Positions 17,053 through 25,867 are shown, counted from the first letter of the stretch. The stretch is DNA of 64,000 nucleotides from CAVTQZ01 sp963737015 (GCA_963737015.1 CAVTQZ010000003.1:197694-261693), one strand, 5' to 3'. Notes: generated from the sequence alone by a model not told the origin. Program-made: numbers and translations.

Positions 17053-17952
17053 TCACACCTGAACTCTCTGTAACCAAAGACTGCCAGGCGGGCCTCCTGT
17101 GTAGTTGGCGGGGAGCGCGGTGAATAGCTCTCGATGGAATTCCCACATCCAGTGGCTGAAGAGCAGGATCCGGAAATCCGTGTTGAACATCAGGAAGGCA
17201 CGGAGAAGGTAGAGTTCGGTATACGAAAAGCCGTCTTCCAGCCAAGTTCGTGGGTATTCGAAGGGCCAGAAGATGTCGTGAATCTGGACGATGACCCCAC
17301 GCGCGATCCGTGGAAGCACGTTGAACACGAGCCAATTCACCTCTGAGCCAGCCTTTGCAATGTGGCTTGTGTCGATGAAAAGCAGGTCTCCTGAGGTAAG
17401 CCGCTCGAAGATCTTTAGGGACACCTCTTGTATGGGCTCTGCGATCACTTCACAGTTCAATCCATCACCTTCTTTGAGCAGTCGGTTGAGGCGATGCGGC
17501 TGGGGCTCGATGAACGTAAGCTCGAGTTCGCGAAGGTGCCGATCTCTCACATCGAGCGCAAGGGCCGACGTGAACCCGGAACCCACCTCAATCAGGCGCT
17601 TTGGACGCAAATGCTGGAGCATCGCGAAGTACAAATTGGCGTCCGCTGGTTGGAACATCTTCGAAGATCTATAACGCCAATCGGGCACTGGCTGGTCTGG
17701 TACACCGTCTGACCAATAGTTCGCCAGCTGGCGCATCAACAGAACCTGCTCATCGGTTTGAAGATCAATGCCGGTGACCGGTGCCTGTGATGACAGAGCC
17801 CATGCGAGGTCTCGTTTCCCTGTAATCGGAGACATGGGCTCTCCCGGAGTAGCTCTCAATGGAGACGACAACATGAGTCGGGCGAGTTTGATTGCCCGTT
17901 TCCATTCCGCGAGATCCTGTCCCTTGATATGCCATGCTGCGAGTTTCCGCAT
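17053..17952 (-). CDS. SAM-dependent methyltransferase (class I, Methyltransf_24-like)
   Basis: A 299-residue protein. A Rossmann methyltransferase domain begins near residue 110 with motif I KRLIEVGSGFTSALALD, followed by LTFIEPQP (acidic motif II), GDLLFIDTSHIAKAGSEVNW (motif IV with Asp) and GVIVQIHDIFWPFEYP. This is the layout of glycan-cluster methyltransferases that modify sugars or lipid heads. The N-terminal 100 residues are less conserved. It is convergent with fcl and on the same strand as the GT2 at 18391. The target is unknown. Confidence 0.8.
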   Translation of the reverse strand: MRKLAAWHIKGQDLAEWKRAIKLARLMLSSPLRATPGEPMSPITGKRDLAWALSSQAPVTGIDLQTDEQVLLMRQLANYWSDGVPDQPVPDWRYRSSKMFQPADANLYFAMLQHLRPKRLIEVGSGFTSALALDVRDRHLRELELTFIEPQPHRLNRLLKEGDGLNCEVIAEPIQEVSLKIFERLTSGDLLFIDTSHIAKAGSEVNWLVFNVLPRIARGVIVQIHDIFWPFEYPRTWLEDGFSYTELYLLRAFLMFNTDFRILLFSHWMWEFHRELFTALPANYTGGPPGSLWLQRVQV

Positions 17953-18390
17953 GGTCCTCCTCTCGGATGTGCTCTCCTGTCAGTCGAAGCTAACAGGGCG
18001 AAGCCAGGCGACGAGAGGAAGCGACCCGGGCACGAAGTGGGTGGCATCCACCGAAACTCGGAGGGTACTGGGGCTCCGGTTGACGCCGTGGCACTGCGAG
18101 TCGACGCGCTTGATCGTGCGGCGATACAGAGATCCCCCACCGGCGAGCACTTCGACGACTTCATCGCGCAGCTCACGTCACATACACACAGGAGCTTTCG
18201 ATGACAGATCGTCTAAAAGACTGAGGGACCAGGAAGTTGCTCGCTGCGGCTGATGTAATGCGGCCCCCAAACACTTCGTCACCAGTCAGTGCTGCACGGA
18301 TACGGTCGCTCCGCTGTTATCGACATGATCCGCGCAATGGGAACGGGGGTACCCGACGGAATCGAGGCTCTTCTTCTTTTGGAGGACGGT
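17953..18390. other. Gap with possible gene remnant
   Basis: No intact gene. On the minus strand an open stretch of about 65 codons (about 18185 down to 17983) reads RELRDEVVEVLAGGGSLYRR and ends in PLVAWLRPVSFD before a stop, but it lacks a good start. It may be the 3' end of a lost gene. Confidence 0.35.
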
Positions 18391-19257
18391 CTACAGGTAG
18401 AGGACTCGGTGCTGGATCGAGCCGATGATCCTTCCCACCCGATTTCCGCACCGTGCCAACCACGCCCAGCGGCGGTCGTGACTCAAGAGCTGGGGCAGAA
18501 GGAGCACCAATTTGGCCCACGCCAGGGGAGCGCGCAGTGGAGAAGACCGTCGCATTCCATGTGAGCGGTAACGTTTCCAGAGTAGTGCGTGGTAACGACC
18601 GTAACGAATTTCCCGTTGCCAATACTGGAATGGTGTCGCAACGTACCGTTTGTGGACCACGACGGCTGGATCGAAGGTCAGCTCGAAACCGGCCTGCTGC
18701 GCTCGCCAACTAAAGTCGACGTCATAGCCGGACCTGAATGCCGGATCGAAGTTTCCGATCCGATCGATGACTTCCCGGCGAACACCAAGATTGCACGTTA
18801 GTGCATAGGGCAGAAACGGCAGTCTGGATTGAAGGCGCTTTTCCGGCTCATCTTGGCGCCAGCTCGACATTTTGGGATCGTTCAGCATCCTGAGGTCCAG
18901 CGGACCCGTGACGATCGACGCTTCTCGCAACGACTGGATCATCGCTGCCAGCCATCCATCGTCCACGACGTCGTCGGCGTCGCAGAAGATTACAAACTCG
19001 CCGCGAACTCGTTCGAGACCGAGGTTTCGTGCCTCGGCCTGGGACTGCGCTGACGATCCGTCGAGGATTTCGAGAAACGGCAAACGCTCCTGCCACGCCT
19101 GTAAACATTGCACGGTTTCATCGCGGCTTGCATGATTGACGACGATCAACTGCCAAGATTCTCCAATCGATTGTCTTGAAAGCGCGGCCAGTTGGTCGTT
19201 GATTACCGAAGCCGCATCGCGAGCCGGGATTACGACGCTTACCCTGGGATTAGACAT
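18391..19257 (-). CDS. Family 2 glycosyltransferase, paralogue of the 11920 enzyme
   Basis: A 288-residue GT-A enzyme from ATG 19257 (MSNPRVSVVIPARDAASVIN); the longer frame to 19434 adds non-homologous residues. Motifs are QLIVVNHASRDETV, EFVIFCDADDVVDDGWLAAM (DxD), LTCNLGVRREVIDRIGNFDP, YDVDFSWRAQQAGFEL and the tail GRIIGSIQHRVLYL. The last two closely mirror the GT2 at 11920, so the pair arose by duplication and sits at opposite ends of the glycan cluster in opposite orientation. Donor and acceptor are unknown. Confidence 0.86.
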   Translation of the reverse strand: MSNPRVSVVIPARDAASVINDQLAALSRQSIGESWQLIVVNHASRDETVQCLQAWQERLPFLEILDGSSAQSQAEARNLGLERVRGEFVIFCDADDVVDDGWLAAMIQSLREASIVTGPLDLRMLNDPKMSSWRQDEPEKRLQSRLPFLPYALTCNLGVRREVIDRIGNFDPAFRSGYDVDFSWRAQQAGFELTFDPAVVVHKRYVATPFQYWQREIRYGRYHALLWKRYRSHGMRRSSPLRAPLAWAKLVLLLPQLLSHDRRWAWLARCGNRVGRIIGSIQHRVLYL

Positions 19258-19599
19258 CTGTTTATGGGCACCTTCAATGAGGAGGAAATTGGTAGGACCA
19301 TCAGTAGGGGATGTAGCAGCAACCTGTCTTGAAGCGGATCCATCTAGGGCGATGGAGACGCTCTCGATCGCCAGCAGGTCGGCGGCCCTCCCACCGCTCG
19401 CGGCCGTCCACCCGTTCCTACTGTCAGCCCGCAACGTGGCCGAGCGTTTGCCTGGATTTCTTGCCGCACCCTTTCACACGCATGACGTTACGTGACCGGT
19501 TTGGGCGGATGGGTGAGTGGGTGAGTCTTCAACTCGCCATCTGTGCTAATGGCAATAAGCGTTGGTGACAAATGAAACGACCGCCAGTGGATTTTGGGC

Positions 19600-20907
19600 T
19601 GTCCGGCCCCCCAACACTGGTCCATTACGTCTGTCAGTGTCGGCGAAGATGAAAGGACCAGTAAGGGTGAAAGTGCCAGCCAAGAAACACACAATGGCGC
19701 AGATCACGCCAAGTTGCGAGAGATGCAGAAGGTTACGGGTCAGGGGATGTCGATCCCCGTGGCGGTAAAGCGGCTCGGAATTACCGACCAGACCTTCTAC
19801 CGGTGGAGGGCCCGCTACGGGTCATTGAAGGAGGACGAGGCCAAGCGGCTGCAGCTTCTAGAACAGGAGAATGCCCGTTTGAAACGCAGCATCGTCCAGC
19901 AGGCGCTCGAGATCTCCATGCTGAAGGACATCAACCAGGGGGAAAATCTGAGTCCGGCTCACCGCACACTTGCTGCCGCCCACCTGGTGCGGCGCTACAA
20001 GATCTCTGAGCGCCGGGCTTGCCAGCTCCTCGAGCAACACCGTTCGACCCAGCGAAATGAAGCGGTGAGCTCGCCCGAGGAGGAGCTGCTAATCGCAGCC
20101 ATGAACAAGCTCGCTGATCTTCACCCGCGCTGGGGATACCGCTCCATCACGAAGCTGCTCTAGAACGATGGATGGAAGGTGAACCCTAAACGCATCGGCC
20201 TCTCTGGCGTCTCGATGGGCACCGCGTACCTCCCCGGAAAGTCAAGAGCTCCGCGGGAAGCGGTGAGAACTCCTCACGCAACCGTCCGGCCTTCGCCGCC
20301 AACCACATCTGAGCTACGACTTCATATCGAGCATGGTCCGTCGTGGCGGAGCGATTCGTATCTTGAACGTCGTCGACGAGTTCACGAGGGTCTCGTTCGG
20401 GTCCAAGGTGTCAAGCTCGATCGGAGCGCGATCTGTAGTTGCACACCTCGAAAACTCTTCGACATCTACGGAAAGCCTTGGCGATCCGGTGGGACAACGG
20501 CAGAGAGTTCATTTCCTCGACGGTCACTGAGTGGTTGGGCGAACACGACGTCGAGCCAGTCTTCATTGAGAAGGGCTCCCCACAACAAGACCCTTATGTC
20601 GAGCGCTTCAACGGCACGATGCGCCGAGACTTGCTCGACCTCGAGGACTGCGACAGCACTACCGAAGCAAGAGTCGTGATCGACACTTGGAACATCGAAT
20701 ACAACAAACTACATCCTCATCGAGGTCTCGGAATGATGACCCCACACACATTCGCAAGAAGTCAGTGTGTGGACGGATGAGAGTCGGGACCACAACCACA
20801 CTGGACCAGACATCTGGAGACGTCAGTGTTGACCGAACTTGTCCAGGCTCCTCGGCACCCGTGGCCTCAACCACACAAGAAGTGGACCAAATTCAGGGGG
20901 CTGAACA
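19600..20907 (+). mobile_element. Decayed IS3-family insertion sequence
   Basis: A 1.31-kb element with imperfect terminal inverted repeats. The left end CTGTCCGGCCCCCC..TGGTCC (19599-19623) matches the reverse complement of 20884-20908 at 18 of 25 positions, with TG..CA tips. Size and transposase type fit IS3. No clear target-site duplication is visible. Confidence 0.75.
19649..20780 (+). pseudogene. IS3-family transposase (OrfA/OrfB), multiply frameshifted
   Basis: OrfA similarity starts around 19649 (VPAKKHTMAQIT), shifts frame near 19710 (AKLREMQKVTGQGMSIPVAV) and contains the HTH GITDQTFYRWRARYG and leucine-zipper LLEQENARLKR. It is followed by OrfB sequence (LSPAHRTLAAAHLVRRYKIS). A TAG at 20161-20163 and further frameshifts near 20230 and 20460 break the DDE domain. 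Pieces include IRILNVVDEFTRVSFGS (first Asp), IRWDNGREFIS (second Asp) and the end HDVEPVFIEKGSPQQDPYVE with the catalytic Glu. All catalytic residues survive in separate frames, so the gene is dead. Confidence 0.88.
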
Positions 20908-21581
20908 GAAGGAATAGCGCTCGAGGCGAAGGCGGCCCGGACCGATCTCAGCTCTCAACCAGTTCGCTGCGCTCGGCCATCGTGACTCGACGACCTCCTC
21001 ACTGAACCTCACAAATCGAGCTTCCGAACCCCACACTCGGAAAGACAGTGCTAAATGCAGTGAACATTTGTGCGCGACGACGAGCGGCTGGATTGCGGCA
21101 CACCGCGGCGACGGGAGTGCCCGGTGCAGCCCACCCTGCCGGTCCTCAGCCTCGCAAAACCTCGCTCCCAGCGCGCCGCGCGCAGTGCCAGGCGCTGAAC
21201 GACATGCCGACTCTTTCACAGCACCCACGGCGAGAAGTCCTGGGGTTATTCGTCGCTGTGAGAAATAATGGCTGGTGGCTTGCGTCCTGTAATGGCCTCC
21301 CCTTCGGCTCCGGTCCCGCTCCCTCCTCCTCGGTCCGCACCGCTTCCGTCGTCGTCGCCGTCGACATCGCCGGGACCAACACCGCCCGTCTGGAGCACCA
21401 GCAGCACCAGGAGCACGACGACGACGACCACCACAACCACCGCGACAACAAGTCGAAGAAGTCGAGGTGGAGGATGAAGAGTTGGATCGAGAGGATGATC
21501 TAGAGGAAGATGAAGACGACGACGCCACCTGGGATGGCACCGCATTCCCCCAGGGTGAGCGCTCGACTGGGTCGGCTTCCG
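20908..21581. other. Gap with inverted copy of the element-1 repeat and low-complexity sequence
   Basis: On the minus strand, 20988-21042 reads GTGTGGGGTTCGGAAGCTCG and TTTGTGAGGTTCAGTGAGGA, matching 8421-8485 of element 1. Positions 21300-21480 are rich in CCG/ACG/ACC triplets and would encode a Pro/Ser/Thr-rich tail (SSSPSTSPGPTPP, then a Thr run) in one plus frame. This resembles a secreted-protein linker and may be a gene fragment. Confidence 0.5.
20988..21042 (-). repeat. Inverted counterpart of the 8.4-kb repeat cluster
   Basis: The minus strand carries one unit of the TGTGGGGTTC-type repeat followed by GAGGTTCAGTGAGGAGGTC, the same order as 8422-8487. In element 1 an HTH gene follows this block. 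Here the sequence in the equivalent direction is the IS3 insertion. Confidence 0.6.
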
Positions 21582-21653
21582 TTGACATATTTACAGAAAG
21601 CGGTATATTTACACTTGTTGTGAATAATCGTGAAATTGTAAATATTGACGGCC
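21582..21653 (+). promoter_or_regulatory. AT-rich promoter and operator of the AbiE-like operon
   Basis: TTGACA (21582-21587), a 16-bp spacer and TATATT (21604-21609) form a near-consensus promoter. ATTTACA occurs twice as a direct repeat (about 21589 and 21607) and as its inverse TGTAAAT (about 21637-21643), so repeats flank the -10 region and the start. AbiEi antitoxins repress their own operon through such repeats. The AT-rich patch stands out in GC-rich surroundings. Confidence 0.6.
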
Positions 21654-22687
21654 CCCTTGAACGAGAGGCGATCCGCATCCTGCGGGAAGTCCCGGGCGTC
21701 ACTGTGGAGCCGACGCCGGGGGCGGGGCGACAGCAACGCCCGGACATCGTTATCCGGGCAGGGGATGTGACCCACGTCATCGAGGTGAAGGCCCAACGGG
21801 TGACGAACGCCGCCGCAGCCCATCAGCTGGCGGAATACGCGAAGCACCTCCCCGGCGAGACACACCTCCTGCTCGTGGCCCAGGCCACTACCGAAGAGGC
21901 TCGCAATCTGCTGGAGGACGCCGGCGTCGCTGTGATAGACGGCCAGGGGAACATGCGGGTCGAGCTTCCCGGCATGTTCCTGTGGGCCGATGGGCGGGAC
22001 GCCGATCGGGAAACGGAACGCGTTCGGGGACAGCCCCCGGTCAGGCTCACCGGCCGCGCGGGTGTGGCGGCACAGGCCCTTCTCCATGAGCCCGATCGCA
22101 AATGGAGAGTGCACGACCTGGCCGAGGAGGCAGGAATCTCCCCCGCTCTGGCTCACCGGATCCTCGCCCGACTGGCACGGGAGAATCTCGTGATCACGGA
22201 GGGAGCGGGACCGAGGAGAACCCGTTACCTCGCGAACGCGACGGCTCTCCTCGACCTTTGGGTCGAGGAGATGAAGGACCGGGGCGTGAAACAGATCCGT
22301 GCATTCCGTTTGGCACGTGACCCGCGGTCCCTGGCACGGACCGTGAGCAAGGCTCTGGACGGCGCGAACATCGAACACGCGGTAACCGGGGCTGCAGGCG
22401 CAGCGCGACTCGCCCCTTTCATCACCGCCATTCCTGTCACCGACGTGTGGGTTTCCGAAACCGTCGCGCTGGAAGCGGCGTCGGCCGCAGCCGGGGCAAA
22501 CGTCGTCGACGACGGCCAGAACGTCGTCATACGGCACGCCGTTGGAGACATTCCGCTCGTTTTTCGCGAACGAGTTGACCACGTTTGGACAGCCAACAAG
22601 TTCCGCCTCTTCTACGACCTGCGTAACAACCCGCGCCGTGGTAGAGAGCAGGCGGATCGGCTCCGAGAGGAGGTCATCGGCTTTTGA
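21620..22687 (+). CDS. AbiEi-like antitoxin/regulator with N-terminal PD-(D/E)XK-like domain
   Basis: A 355-residue protein from GTG 21620. The frame is open to 21467, but the promoter lies inside that extension, so a leaderless or near-leaderless start is preferred. Residues 13-75 resemble a restriction-endonuclease fold: RPDIVIRAG (Asp42), HVIEVKAQ (Glu55, Lys57) and AAAAHQLAEYA (Gln69). Residues 145-200 are a winged helix (WRVHDLAEEAGISPALAHRI). The C-terminal third fits AbiEi antitoxins (ALDGANIEHAVTGAAGAARL). It overlaps the downstream nucleotidyltransferase by 4 nt. AbiEi proteins bind operator repeats to repress the operon; whether the nuclease-like domain is active is unknown. Confidence 0.75.
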   Translation: MNNREIVNIDGPLEREAIRILREVPGVTVEPTPGAGRQQRPDIVIRAGDVTHVIEVKAQRVTNAAAAHQLAEYAKHLPGETHLLLVAQATTEEARNLLEDAGVAVIDGQGNMRVELPGMFLWADGRDADRETERVRGQPPVRLTGRAGVAAQALLHEPDRKWRVHDLAEEAGISPALAHRILARLARENLVITEGAGPRRTRYLANATALLDLWVEEMKDRGVKQIRAFRLARDPRSLARTVSKALDGANIEHAVTGAAGAARLAPFITAIPVTDVWVSETVALEAASAAAGANVVDDGQNVVIRHAVGDIPLVFRERVDHVWTANKFRLFYDLRNNPRRGREQADRLREEVIGF

Positions 22688-23529
22688 GCAAACGCCATCA
22701 CAGTGACTACGACGAGCTGACCACAACGCGCTGCGAACGCGCACTCGTGACGCTGCTCGGGGACATCGGACCGTGGAATCAGCGGGTCTATCTCGTAGGT
22801 GGTCTCGCACCGCGATACATCGTCGGAAGCCTTCCGGAGGGTGCGCGCCCGCACATCGGAACGACTGACGTCGATCTGGTAATTGGTCTTGCCGTGGGAG
22901 ACGAAAGTCCCGAGACGTACTTCACCCTGGAGAACAATCTCAAGAAGGCCGGATTCAAGGCGGAGCAGTCCTTCCAGTGGAAGCGCAGCATCGAGGGGAT
23001 CACGGTTACGGTCGAATTCCTGTGCGAGACGGACAAGGTTGACCCGGGCAGGATCTACCGTCCGCGAGAAGGAACAGGATCGAATCTCGGGGCGTTCAAC
23101 GTCCGCGGTGCCCAGTTGGTCACACAGGACTTCATCGAGCGGACGATCGAGGCCGAGCGACTGGATGACGGCGGGCTATCGGCGATAAACGTTCGCGTGG
23201 CCGACATCCTGTCCTACACGGTGTTGAAAGTACTGGCGTTCCAAGATCGGCATGAGAACAAGGATGCATACGACTTGGTGTACTGCCTACTCAACTTCGG
23301 AGACGGTCCTGAGGATGCGGGGGCACATGCACGACAGAGCATCATTGCAGATAACGCACAGGTGGAGGATGCGTTGCGACTCCTGGCGGAACGATTCGAA
23401 TCGGCCGAACACGATGGGCCGCACGCGTATGCGGCGTTCCTTGACGACGGCGACCCCGGTGAAGTCGCACGTCTACGTCAAGAAGCCGTCGCTGTTGTCA
23501 GAGCGTTTCGGACGGCGTTCTCCGAGTAG
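22684..23529 (+). CDS. AbiEii-like nucleotidyltransferase (type IV toxin candidate)
   Basis: A 281-residue protein from TTG 22684, overlapping the upstream stop (TTGA). The polymerase-beta-type NTase core is visible: YLVGGLAPRYIVG (Gly39-Gly40), then GTTDVDLVIGL with catalytic Asp62 and Asp64. Further on, FQDRHENKDAYDLVYCLLNF matches the conserved R-x-KDxYDL region of AbiEii proteins. AbiEii-type toxins transfer nucleotides, some to tRNA, and halt growth during phage infection. With the upstream AbiEi-like gene it forms a candidate phage-defence or maintenance pair just inside the right end of element 2. Confidence 0.8.
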   Translation: MSKRHHSDYDELTTTRCERALVTLLGDIGPWNQRVYLVGGLAPRYIVGSLPEGARPHIGTTDVDLVIGLAVGDESPETYFTLENNLKKAGFKAEQSFQWKRSIEGITVTVEFLCETDKVDPGRIYRPREGTGSNLGAFNVRGAQLVTQDFIERTIEAERLDDGGLSAINVRVADILSYTVLKVLAFQDRHENKDAYDLVYCLLNFGDGPEDAGAHARQSIIADNAQVEDALRLLAERFESAEHDGPHAYAAFLDDGDPGEVARLRQEAVAVVRAFRTAFSE

Positions 23530-23649
23530 AGGACGCGTTCTGGGCGTTGTGCAATATGCACGTGGCATGACGTTGCTTCGCGATAATTGCCTCATGGATC
23601 AGACGCCCTCCGAGGTATCCCGCAACAGTGAGCGACGGTCTGACTCGAG

Positions 23650-23778
23650 AATCCGGGGCAAAAATCTGGGCAAGAACTCCCGGCAAATCCTCGTGAGGCG
23701 TGACTAGCCGTCAGAACATCAGTGCAGCTCAAGGCGTAAATCGACTAACGCTGGCGAGCGCTGAAAACCTACTGCAGG
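23650..23778 (+). repeat. Right-end arm region of element 2
   Basis: GGGCAAAAA (23656-23664), a diverged second copy GGGCAAGAA (23668-23676) and CGGCAAATC (23681) are followed by AAGGCGTAAATCGACTAACG and CTGCAGG before the core. It aligns closely with 9940-10068. Confidence 0.75.
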
Positions 23779-23832
23779 CTCTTGAAAAGCTTTGGCCCAA
23801 AAGGCCCGGGGGTTCGAATCCCTCCCCCTCCG
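23779..23832 (+). repeat. att core copy 2
   Basis: Identical to the 54-nt core in the intact tRNA-Ser gene; no tRNA 5' half precedes it. Junction of elements 2 and 3. Confidence 0.9.
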
Positions 23833-23837
23833 CCCTC

Positions 23838-24005
23838 TGGGGTTGACCCCATTTCGGGGACCGCCGTTATAAGAGTTTGGTCGTGAGCTACCAGGAGGTA
23901 GTCCATGTCCAAGCGCTATCCGAGGGAGTTTCGTCGAGCCGTTTGTGAGCGACTCGTGGCCGGCGAGAAAGTGAGCTCACTCTCGAAGGAGTTGGACTTT
24001 CTTGG
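23838..24005 (+). pseudogene. IS3-family OrfA fragment
   Basis: The left-end-like TTGACCCCATTTCGGGGACC is followed at 23905 by ATG and MSKRYPREFRRAVCERLVAG, then EKVSSLSKEL, the N-terminus of an IS3 OrfA HTH protein. Similarity stops near 24000 and the frame runs on into unrelated sequence. The rest of the IS is missing, so this is a deletion scar where the element-3 integrase would be expected. Confidence 0.6.
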
Positions 24006-24089
24006 GGCCCTGCCGCCCGATTTCGAGAACCACACGGCGAGCAGCGCAAGGTCCCGGCTGAGGCTCGGTTCGAAGGTCGGCCTTCCCCG

Positions 24090-25517
24090 TCAGGCCGCTG
24101 GGATCGAGAACCCGCTGTAAGGCACGCCGAGGTACGGAAATGACGCGAGGTAACTTTCCGTACCCAGCGCCCTCAGATCTGTCGCTCCAGACGTGAGCCC
24201 GGGCGTTATAGCACCGGCAGCTGCGTCGGCCTTGAAACTCGGGTCGACGAGGGGAAGCGTCGCCCCGGCGAAGGCTCTCAGTTCGATGGTGACCACGTCG
24301 TCGAACACGCGGCGGCCGTTCGGAAAGCCTGCAGGGTCTCCGCCCACGAGCCCGAGGTTGCTCGGCTTCGTAGTGGGCGCGATAGCCATGTTCAACCTCA
24401 ACATGTCGGATGCGGTGTGCGTCGTAAAGTTCTGAAATCCCGGTACAACTCCGGCAGGTATGCCGGTCAGAAGGATCGCAGCGAGATCGGCGCGGTTCGG
24501 GGACGCGCCGTTGTAGGCGGCGAGGTTCGGGAACACTCCCGGATAAAGCACCGGGAGAAGCTGAGATAGCTCGGGATTCGTGAAATGAGTCATGAATTGC
24601 TTGTCACCCGAAGGTGGCTGACCATTCCAGTAGTCCTTCTGAATGAGCGGTATGACCACCTCGTTGACGAGCGGGTTCCCTAGCCGTGAGATTTGCACGT
24701 AAGGGCCCGTCGCAGTGTTTCGGGCCGGGTTCACTTGGAGCAAGCTCACCTTCTGGCGGCTAGCCGTCGTCCAGACACCGATCACCGAAGAGGCGGAATT
24801 CGGATTGGTCGGGTCGGCACCATTTCGGGTCAGCTGGGTCTTCGGGATTTGCATAGCCAGACAGTGGACGTTCGCGCCCTTGACCGAATTGACCCCAGCC
24901 GCCATCTTGCCGAGCCCCGTATCGGAGAGCCCGAAGGTCGCATGGTCCTGCTGGAACGGCCGCAGTACCGCAAGGTCGAAAGTGGCTCCGAGGTCGACAT
25001 AGAAGCCGTCCGCCCGTTGACCCGCGAACACGCTCACACCGTTGCCGACGCTGTGCATCGCCGCTGCAGCAAGCGTCTGATAGTTGGGGGTCGAGAGGGG
25101 CCCGATGTTGCACGGAGGACAGGCGAGACCCGTACCCAGGACGCTAGACGTCTTCGCCCTGTGATCGACACGTGTAAGCGTGTACAGCTGACGCCTGTTC
25201 CAGTTCTTGTCCGTCAACGACTGGATCGGTCCCGTGTTGTACAGGAACGTGTTGGGGTTCGTGAGGTCGCTATGGAAGCGGAACTGAAAGCTGATGTCAG
25301 CAACGGCGTCGCCGGAGTTGTCTACGTGGATCTCGTAGAGCACCTCGTCGCCGAACTCGTAGAAGTTGGGGCCGCCGTCAGGACCTTCGAATGGTATGTA
25401 GTTCGCGATGATCGTGACGGTGTCAGGATTGTCCGGACTCACGAATGCATATAGGTCCGTGCTGTCTGCAACGGCGTCCTTTGAAATCTGCGGCGCTTCA
25501 CGGTGTGAGGACATCAC
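24090..25517 (-). CDS. DUF4331 domain-containing protein
   Basis: A 475-residue protein starting MMSSHREAP, the hallmark of DUF4331. Further family features are DSTDLYAFVSPDNPDTVTII, NFYEFGDEVLYEIHVDNSGD, QFRFHSDL and C-terminal ASPNRADLAAILLTG and FDDVVTIELRAFAG. No signal peptide is visible; the upstream 99-residue protein carries the Tat signal. The family has no established biochemical function and is often predicted extracytoplasmic. Length is normal and the frame intact, in contrast to the decayed mobile genes around it. Confidence 0.88.
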   Translation of the reverse strand: MMSSHREAPQISKDAVADSTDLYAFVSPDNPDTVTIIANYIPFEGPDGGPNFYEFGDEVLYEIHVDNSGDAVADISFQFRFHSDLTNPNTFLYNTGPIQSLTDKNWNRRQLYTLTRVDHRAKTSSVLGTGLACPPCNIGPLSTPNYQTLAAAAMHSVGNGVSVFAGQRADGFYVDLGATFDLAVLRPFQQDHATFGLSDTGLGKMAAGVNSVKGANVHCLAMQIPKTQLTRNGADPTNPNSASSVIGVWTTASRQKVSLLQVNPARNTATGPYVQISRLGNPLVNEVVIPLIQKDYWNGQPPSGDKQFMTHFTNPELSQLLPVLYPGVFPNLAAYNGASPNRADLAAILLTGIPAGVVPGFQNFTTHTASDMLRLNMAIAPTTKPSNLGLVGGDPAGFPNGRRVFDDVVTIELRAFAGATLPLVDPSFKADAAAGAITPGLTSGATDLRALGTESYLASFPYLGVPYSGFSIPAA

Positions 25518-25534
25518 TTACCTTCCTGGTATTC

Positions 25535-25561
25535 GCAATCTGCAATCTGCAATCTGCGCAT
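25535..25561 (+). repeat. Heptanucleotide tandem repeat
   Basis: Three copies of AATCTGC in the 50-bp gap between the Tat protein and DUF4331 genes. It could vary the spacing to the DUF4331 start. Confidence 0.6.
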
Positions 25562-25567
25562 GGGCGG

Positions 25568-25867
25568 TTAACGAAGGACCCTCAGAAGCCGGTTCGCCAT
25601 CTGCGGATCGTGAGTGACCACTTCCCGCGTACCGCTGAAGACGCTTATCTCGCCCGTAGAGAGGTCCTTCACGTGCGCAACAAGCGGTTCTGAGATCGCT
25701 GCGGTCTCAGCGTCTCCGGCCGGGACAAGGTCTTCGGCAACCGGCGCTTCGGACGTGACGGGGCCTCCAATCACACTTGCGAGCCCGGGGACGCTTGCAG
25801 CAACCCCCGCAGCCGCGGCCCCGATTGACGAGCGCAGGAGGAAGATCCGCCGGCTTACCGTTGGCAT
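25568..25867 (-). CDS. Small Tat-exported protein upstream of DUF4331
   Basis: A 99-residue protein. The N-terminus MPTVSRRIFLLRSSIGAAAA is a twin-arginine signal (SRRIFL) with an Ala-rich hydrophobic core to about residue 32. The mature part is small (VAHVKDLSTGEISVFSGTRE, then VVTHDPQMANRLLRVLR), with no Cys or heme motif. It precedes the DUF4331 gene by 50 bp on the same strand, probably one operon, which suggests that the two act together outside the membrane. Function unknown. Confidence 0.75.
   Translation of the reverse strand: MPTVSRRIFLLRSSIGAAAAGVAASVPGLASVIGGPVTSEAPVAEDLVPAGDAETAAISEPLVAHVKDLSTGEISVFSGTREVVTHDPQMANRLLRVLR

Larger units (their letters stand above)
10069..23832 (+). 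mobile_element. Integrative element 2 (att copy 1 to att copy 2)
   Basis: It starts at att copy 1 with a decayed integrase 90 bp inside and ends at att copy 2. Its right arm region resembles that of element 1. Cargo is a glycan-synthesis cluster, a decayed IS3 element and an AbiE-like toxin-antitoxin pair with a PD-(D/E)XK-like domain. It cannot excise with its own integrase, but element 1's integrase might act on it. Confidence 0.72.

Noticed and set aside
21467..21619. Acidic N-terminal extension of the AbiEi-like protein
   Set aside because: A near-consensus promoter lies inside it and the residues are a low-complexity Asp/Glu run.
20893..21780. 295-codon minus-strand gene
   Set aside because: It overlaps the AbiE promoter and low-complexity triplet runs; the peptide is Ser/Arg-rich and motif-free.
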